In this document: one piece after another, positions 20,135 to 22,788 of the stretch
Layout: each line of letters begins with the position of its first letter
How positions within the stretch are numbered: the first letter of the stretch is position 1
NCBI GenBank assembly: GCA_019649035.1
Contig: BMAT01001609.1
Span: forward strand, 52,668-75,455
Direction: 5' to 3'
DNA from: Elysia marginata
Taxonomy: Eukaryota > Mollusca > Gastropoda > Plakobranchidae
Length of the DNA stretch: 22,788 nt
Position numbers and translations under genes: made by a program
The notes under the pieces: model-generated
Database searches by the model: none
Told to the model about the DNA's origin: nothing
Seen by the model: only the letters and a program-made list of their open reading frames with translations

Positions 20135-20322
20135 TCGTGTTACTTGCAGTATTGCTGCCCCCTGGTATGTCCACAATAACGAATGATCCAAACAAAAGTG
20201 TGTGTGAGCATTGGGCTTCAGTGGCGAAAGAAATGAGTGGTTATGGGCTGAACCAGAAATGTGTTAACAACAAGACGGATACCTGCACACATATTGATTG
20301 CACAGGAACTTATTTGTTTGAG
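20135..20322 (+). CDS. Coding exon A: secreted or membrane six-cysteine protein (signal peptide end plus first half of module)
   Basis: A long pyrimidine tract ending TTCTTCTTCTGGAACAG gives the acceptor (AG at 20133-20134). The exon enters in phase 1. Translation starts with hydrophobic VLLAVLLPPGMS, fitting the core and end of a signal peptide. It continues with a polar, cysteine-bearing segment: VCEHWASVAKEMSGYGLNQK, then CVNN, DTCTHIDCTG and TYLFE. Four cysteines and two N-glycosylation sequons (NKS, NKT) support an extracellular location. The exon ends at GAG in phase 0, followed by GCAAGT, the classic context of a rare GC donor. An alternative acceptor 15 bp downstream (CTTGCAG) keeps phase and would trim five hydrophobic residues. 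I do not recognise the family by name, and the first exon with the initiator Met was not found. Confidence 0.7.
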
Positions 20323-20328
20323 GCAAGT
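20323..20328 (+). promoter_or_regulatory. GC-type splice donor (GAG|GCAAGT)
   Basis: Using this GC donor joins exon A to exon B in phase 0 with both frames open. The nearest GT alternative, 4 bp further on (GT at 20327), would shift the frame and hit a stop within eight codons of exon B. Apart from the C, the six donor bases fit the consensus perfectly, as is usual for GC-AG introns. Confidence 0.65.
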
Positions 20329-21480
20329 GCTTTTTTTTAGGTTTTTTTCCACAACATTTACAATTATACATGTTGGATTCCACAAATAGGATGAGAAAAA
20401 GACATGAAATTTTTTTTGTCTGATGTCTAACAAATATTAATAAATACATTAAGTACTCAGAAATAGAAGTTTTATTCTCTGATCATAAAAAAGTGTCACT
20501 CAAGGAGTGACAAAGTGCCGTGTTTTTGTGACCACAATACTTAATAGATTGTTTAACCCTGGAAGCTTTGCATTAATTTTTTGGGTCATAATTTCACTAA
20601 GTATTTTAATAAAAAAAAACTTTCCGTATATGGGGTGTGTAAGCTCAGCGGACAATGATTTTAAGGTTAATATGATTAATGGTACTAGAAAGAATCAAAT
20701 GTATGACACATGTACATTGTATTTCATTATACCCTTCAAGTTTGTGTTATATATTTCAATCAAAGTTATACGTTACGTCTTTGACTTTACACAGCCCAAA
20801 TGTTATCAAAATTACAGTAAAGAATTGTTTATGTTGTGCATAAAGAGGGATTTCCTTTATGCATTACTTTGCAGAGAAAATCAATTTACATAAAATGTTT
20901 GTGCATATTTTAAATGAAGTCCTTTTTTGCTGAAGACTTAATTTAGTTTAAATGAATTGATTTGAAGTGTAAAATAGAATGGGTAAGTAATCTCTTTGAA
21001 CCAAAATGCTAAGGATTGCAAGAAGAGATTTGGTTTTGATCTGATTTTGGTTTAGCCAGGGTATATATTAGTTATTCGAAAAAAAAACAGTCAAGATTGT
21101 GGCAGCAGAGATCATTTTGATATGAACTTGTATTTTAGTTTTAAAAGTGTTCCATAGTAAATTCCACAATAAAATCGTAAACATGTATCTTTCTTTTTTA
21201 ACATTTTAGTAACTTTGTTGGATGTTTACTTTTATAAAAATAGTGATAAAGTTATTATTGCAATTTTAGTTATTGTGATTACATCTATCATGTTGACTTT
21301 TCAAATGATAATCCATTAAAAAAGCCAACTTAAATGACTTTGAAAAGTTAAATTTAAGTAAACTTAAAAAACATAAGACTAATTTAGAAGAGTTTATTGA
21401 CATATATCATGCTTTTTTTGGTTGTTTCTTTTTACTTCTCTGTTCTTTGTTATTATTATTTATTCTTTTGTCGTCTCAAT
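20329..21480 (+). other. Intron between exons A and B
   Basis: About 1.16 kb, AT-rich. It contains a 128-codon open frame (20507-20893) rich in Ile, Phe, Lys and Cys with no recognisable domain. I treat it as AT-driven chance sequence. The 3' end has an outstanding pyrimidine tract (TTGTTTCTTTTTACTTCTC and onwards) before the acceptor CTTAG at 21482-21486. Confidence 0.6.
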
Positions 21481-21486
21481 GCTTAG

Positions 21487-21661
21487 GAATCTTCTTACAC
21501 GGGCACTAAAAGTGATCCTCTTGAAATCGACTACTGTTTCGGCTTTCAACTGAACTCTTGCTTGACTCCAATCTCCATGGACTTCTATCTGAAGGTGCCA
21601 GCTAAAAAAAAGTATGTGTACTCCACAAGGATTAAAGGTGATAGAGATGAAGAAATCACAG
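21487..21661 (+). CDS. Coding exon B: second half of six-cysteine extracellular module
   Basis: Acceptor TCTCAATGCTTAG precedes an open frame that continues exon A in phase 0: ESSYTGTKSDPLEIDYCFGF, QLNSCLTPISMDFYLK, VPAKKKYVYSTRIKGD and RDEEIT. It ends at CAG|GTGGGT (GT at 21662-21663), leaving phase 1. The composition is typical of a compact beta-rich extracellular domain. Its two cysteines bring the joined module to six, an even number suited to three disulfides. The module is bounded by phase-1 introns on both sides, the classic arrangement of shuffled extracellular domains. I have a vague memory of similar orphan cysteine-rich proteins in molluscs, but no name or function can be given. 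Confidence 0.75.
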
Positions 21662-22229
21662 GTGGGTCTAACTATCATATATTTGTTAACACACCATTAT
21701 AGAGATACTTAGACACATAAACATGGAGAAATATACTAGACCTCTTTTTTAAACTTTTTTACTTTGTTTCGTCAGTATTTTTGTTTAGCCTTACCTGGTT
21801 CTTTTTCTGGGTTTTTTTGTTTTGTTTTAAGTTCAAAGTAGAATTATGCTGCGGTCCTGTCTGATTGCAGTCTTTGTAGAAAACGTCATGTCTCCCATAT
21901 TAAAAGTCTCTTTCTCCTCATAGCAGTGTACTGAAATTACCAATTTGAATGAAATTGTGGTATTGCTTTTCTGTTGGTGTCTGGCTTGGGATTTCATATA
22001 TTGGCACATGCATGTTTGAGTATCTCAATTTTGACATACCAGAATGGGAATGTGGGATTTTTATTTGTCCTTTGGAATCTTCATGTACCGCTCAGTGATA
22101 AGTTTTGTTACTGTCTGTGAAATTTTGCAAGACTCATTCTTTTCTCTCCCAGTCAAGAACTTCTTTGAACAATAATTATCTCTTTTATACCATGTCGAAT
22201 AGTGACTGATATGTTTGCCACTTCAACAG
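21662..22229 (+). other. Candidate intron between exons B and C
   Basis: About 570 bp without coding features. If exon C is wrong, the true next exon lies beyond it or outside the window. Confidence 0.45.
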
Positions 22230-22444
22230 AAATATGTATTAAAACTTGGTCCAAAACGCAAAGAAAGTGGATAGGTGGACCCCGGGGTCCACCTAGACAA
22301 AATCAAGCGTTTAGGATAGGTGGACCCCGGACCAATGAAAAGCTACATCTAAGTTCTAACAATAGTAACATTGTCATGTGGGCTAGGCTAAGAGGAAGTC
22401 ACAACCTTTCTAGTTTCACTTTAGCCATAGATCTATCTTTGTAG
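22230..22444 (+). CDS. Candidate exon C with GGPR-type repeats
   Basis: A modest acceptor (TGTTTGCCACTTCAACAG, AG at 22228-22229) opens a frame whose entry phase (1) matches exon B's exit phase. It encodes ICIKTWSKTQRKW, IGGPRGPPRQNQ, AFRIGGPRTNEK and a polar tail to a stop at 22442-22444. The duplicated IGGPR comes from a 17-bp direct repeat. Reasons for doubt: a weaker pyrimidine tract, composition unlike exons A and B, and coding words dominated by a palindrome and repeat that could be non-coding DNA. If real, it would be the C-terminus. An internal donor is also possible. Confidence 0.3.
22269..22330. repeat. 24-bp perfect palindrome plus 17-bp direct repeat
   Basis: The palindrome occupies 22272-22295: the 12-base half TAGGTGGACCCC is followed by its exact reverse complement. 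The word GGATAGGTGGACCCCGG occurs at 22269-22285 and again at 22314-22330 (start-to-start 45 bp), so three half-sites lie within 62 bp. G+C is far above the neighbourhood. Confidence 0.9.
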
Positions 22445-22590
22445 TTCTGTGCACATGTTCTGTTCTTGTGAGATCCTGATAATTGTTGATCTGTTATTTA
22501 AATTTTAGCCATGTTTATTTCACTTTCAAATTTAGACTTCTCTTCTGATTTAGTGTAGACTAATTCTTAATCTTGCTAAATTCAAGTTCA

Positions 22591-22612
22591 AATTGAAATT
22601 AGATCTAGATAT
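22591..22612. repeat. TAGATCTAGATATCTA dyad, dispersed repeat trace
   Basis: Another short member of the TAGATCT-rich family seen at 451-660, 2345-2548, 15019-15192 and 17089-17102. Confidence 0.5.
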
Positions 22613-22726
22613 CTAAACTTTTGTGGTTACATGCCTATTCTCCTTTGAGAAGCATATCGTCCCAAGACTGGCAAAATGGAGACATTGTCACGGGCTTTGA
22701 AAAAAAAAAACAAGAAAAGAACATGC

Positions 22727-22732
22727 AATAAA
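22727..22732 (+). terminator. Possible polyadenylation signal AATAAA
   Basis: AATAAA lies 283 bp after the candidate stop of exon C, in an A-rich context. This distance suits a short 3' UTR if exon C is terminal. Such hexamers are frequent in AT-rich DNA, so this is weak evidence. Confidence 0.2.
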
Positions 22733-22788
22733 AAAATCCTACAGCACAACACAATTACAACTACGGCTATCCGCTTATCGAGATAATA

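Noticed and set aside
20507..20893. 128-codon open frame within the intron
   Set aside because: Ile/Phe/Lys-rich AT-driven composition, first ATG late in the frame, no domain, and it lies between two well-supported exons. Long chance frames are expected in such DNA.

Overview
This window looks like nuclear DNA of an invertebrate animal, most likely a mollusc and possibly a heterobranch gastropod. It is AT-rich and gene-poor. It carries long microsatellites, decayed transposons and canonical splice-site contexts, with no bacterial operon structure. The mollusc assignment is inference. It rests on many TAGATCT/TCTAGA-rich dyads of the kind common in sea-slug and pond-snail genomes, and on a short retroposon ending in a (CCAA)n tail after a GACTGGGACGTT-type 3' end, a style familiar from molluscan SINEs. 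Single and triple N bases (1856, 2451-2453) indicate a draft assembly.

Left part (1-5,300): mostly non-coding. Two diverged copies of a dispersed repeat lie in opposite orientation (about 451-660 and 2345-2548). They enclose 1.7 kb that holds a poly(T) tract and the CCAA-tailed retroposon. A 115-bp GATA microsatellite and a weak tRNA-like segment follow.

Middle part (5,300-15,000): long unannotated AT-rich DNA. It contains an unrecognised 106-codon open stretch (5286-5606), one candidate minus-strand terminal exon (6999-7138), two strongly strand-asymmetric purine tracts, two CT-rich microsatellites and a small GC-rich island near 11.7-11.9 kb.

Right part (15,000-22,788): the informative part. 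A minus-strand integrase pseudogene of a retroelement or KRBA2/GIN-type gene (about 15.88-16.74 kb) is followed by two plus-strand mariner-family transposase pseudogenes of clearly different type, head to tail (18.19-18.72 and 19.11-19.99 kb). Only 146 bp after the second stop codon begins the best host gene in the window. It has two well-supported coding exons (20135-20322 and 21487-21661), joined in frame by an intron with a non-canonical GC donor. They encode the end of a probable signal peptide and a six-cysteine extracellular module bounded by phase-1 introns on both sides. A third, weaker exon (22230-22444) keeps the phase. It carries a 24-bp perfect palindrome plus a 17-bp direct repeat that encode GGPR-type repeats. 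The first exon, with the initiator methionine and promoter, is not identified. No complete host gene, rRNA, credible tRNA or CRISPR was found.
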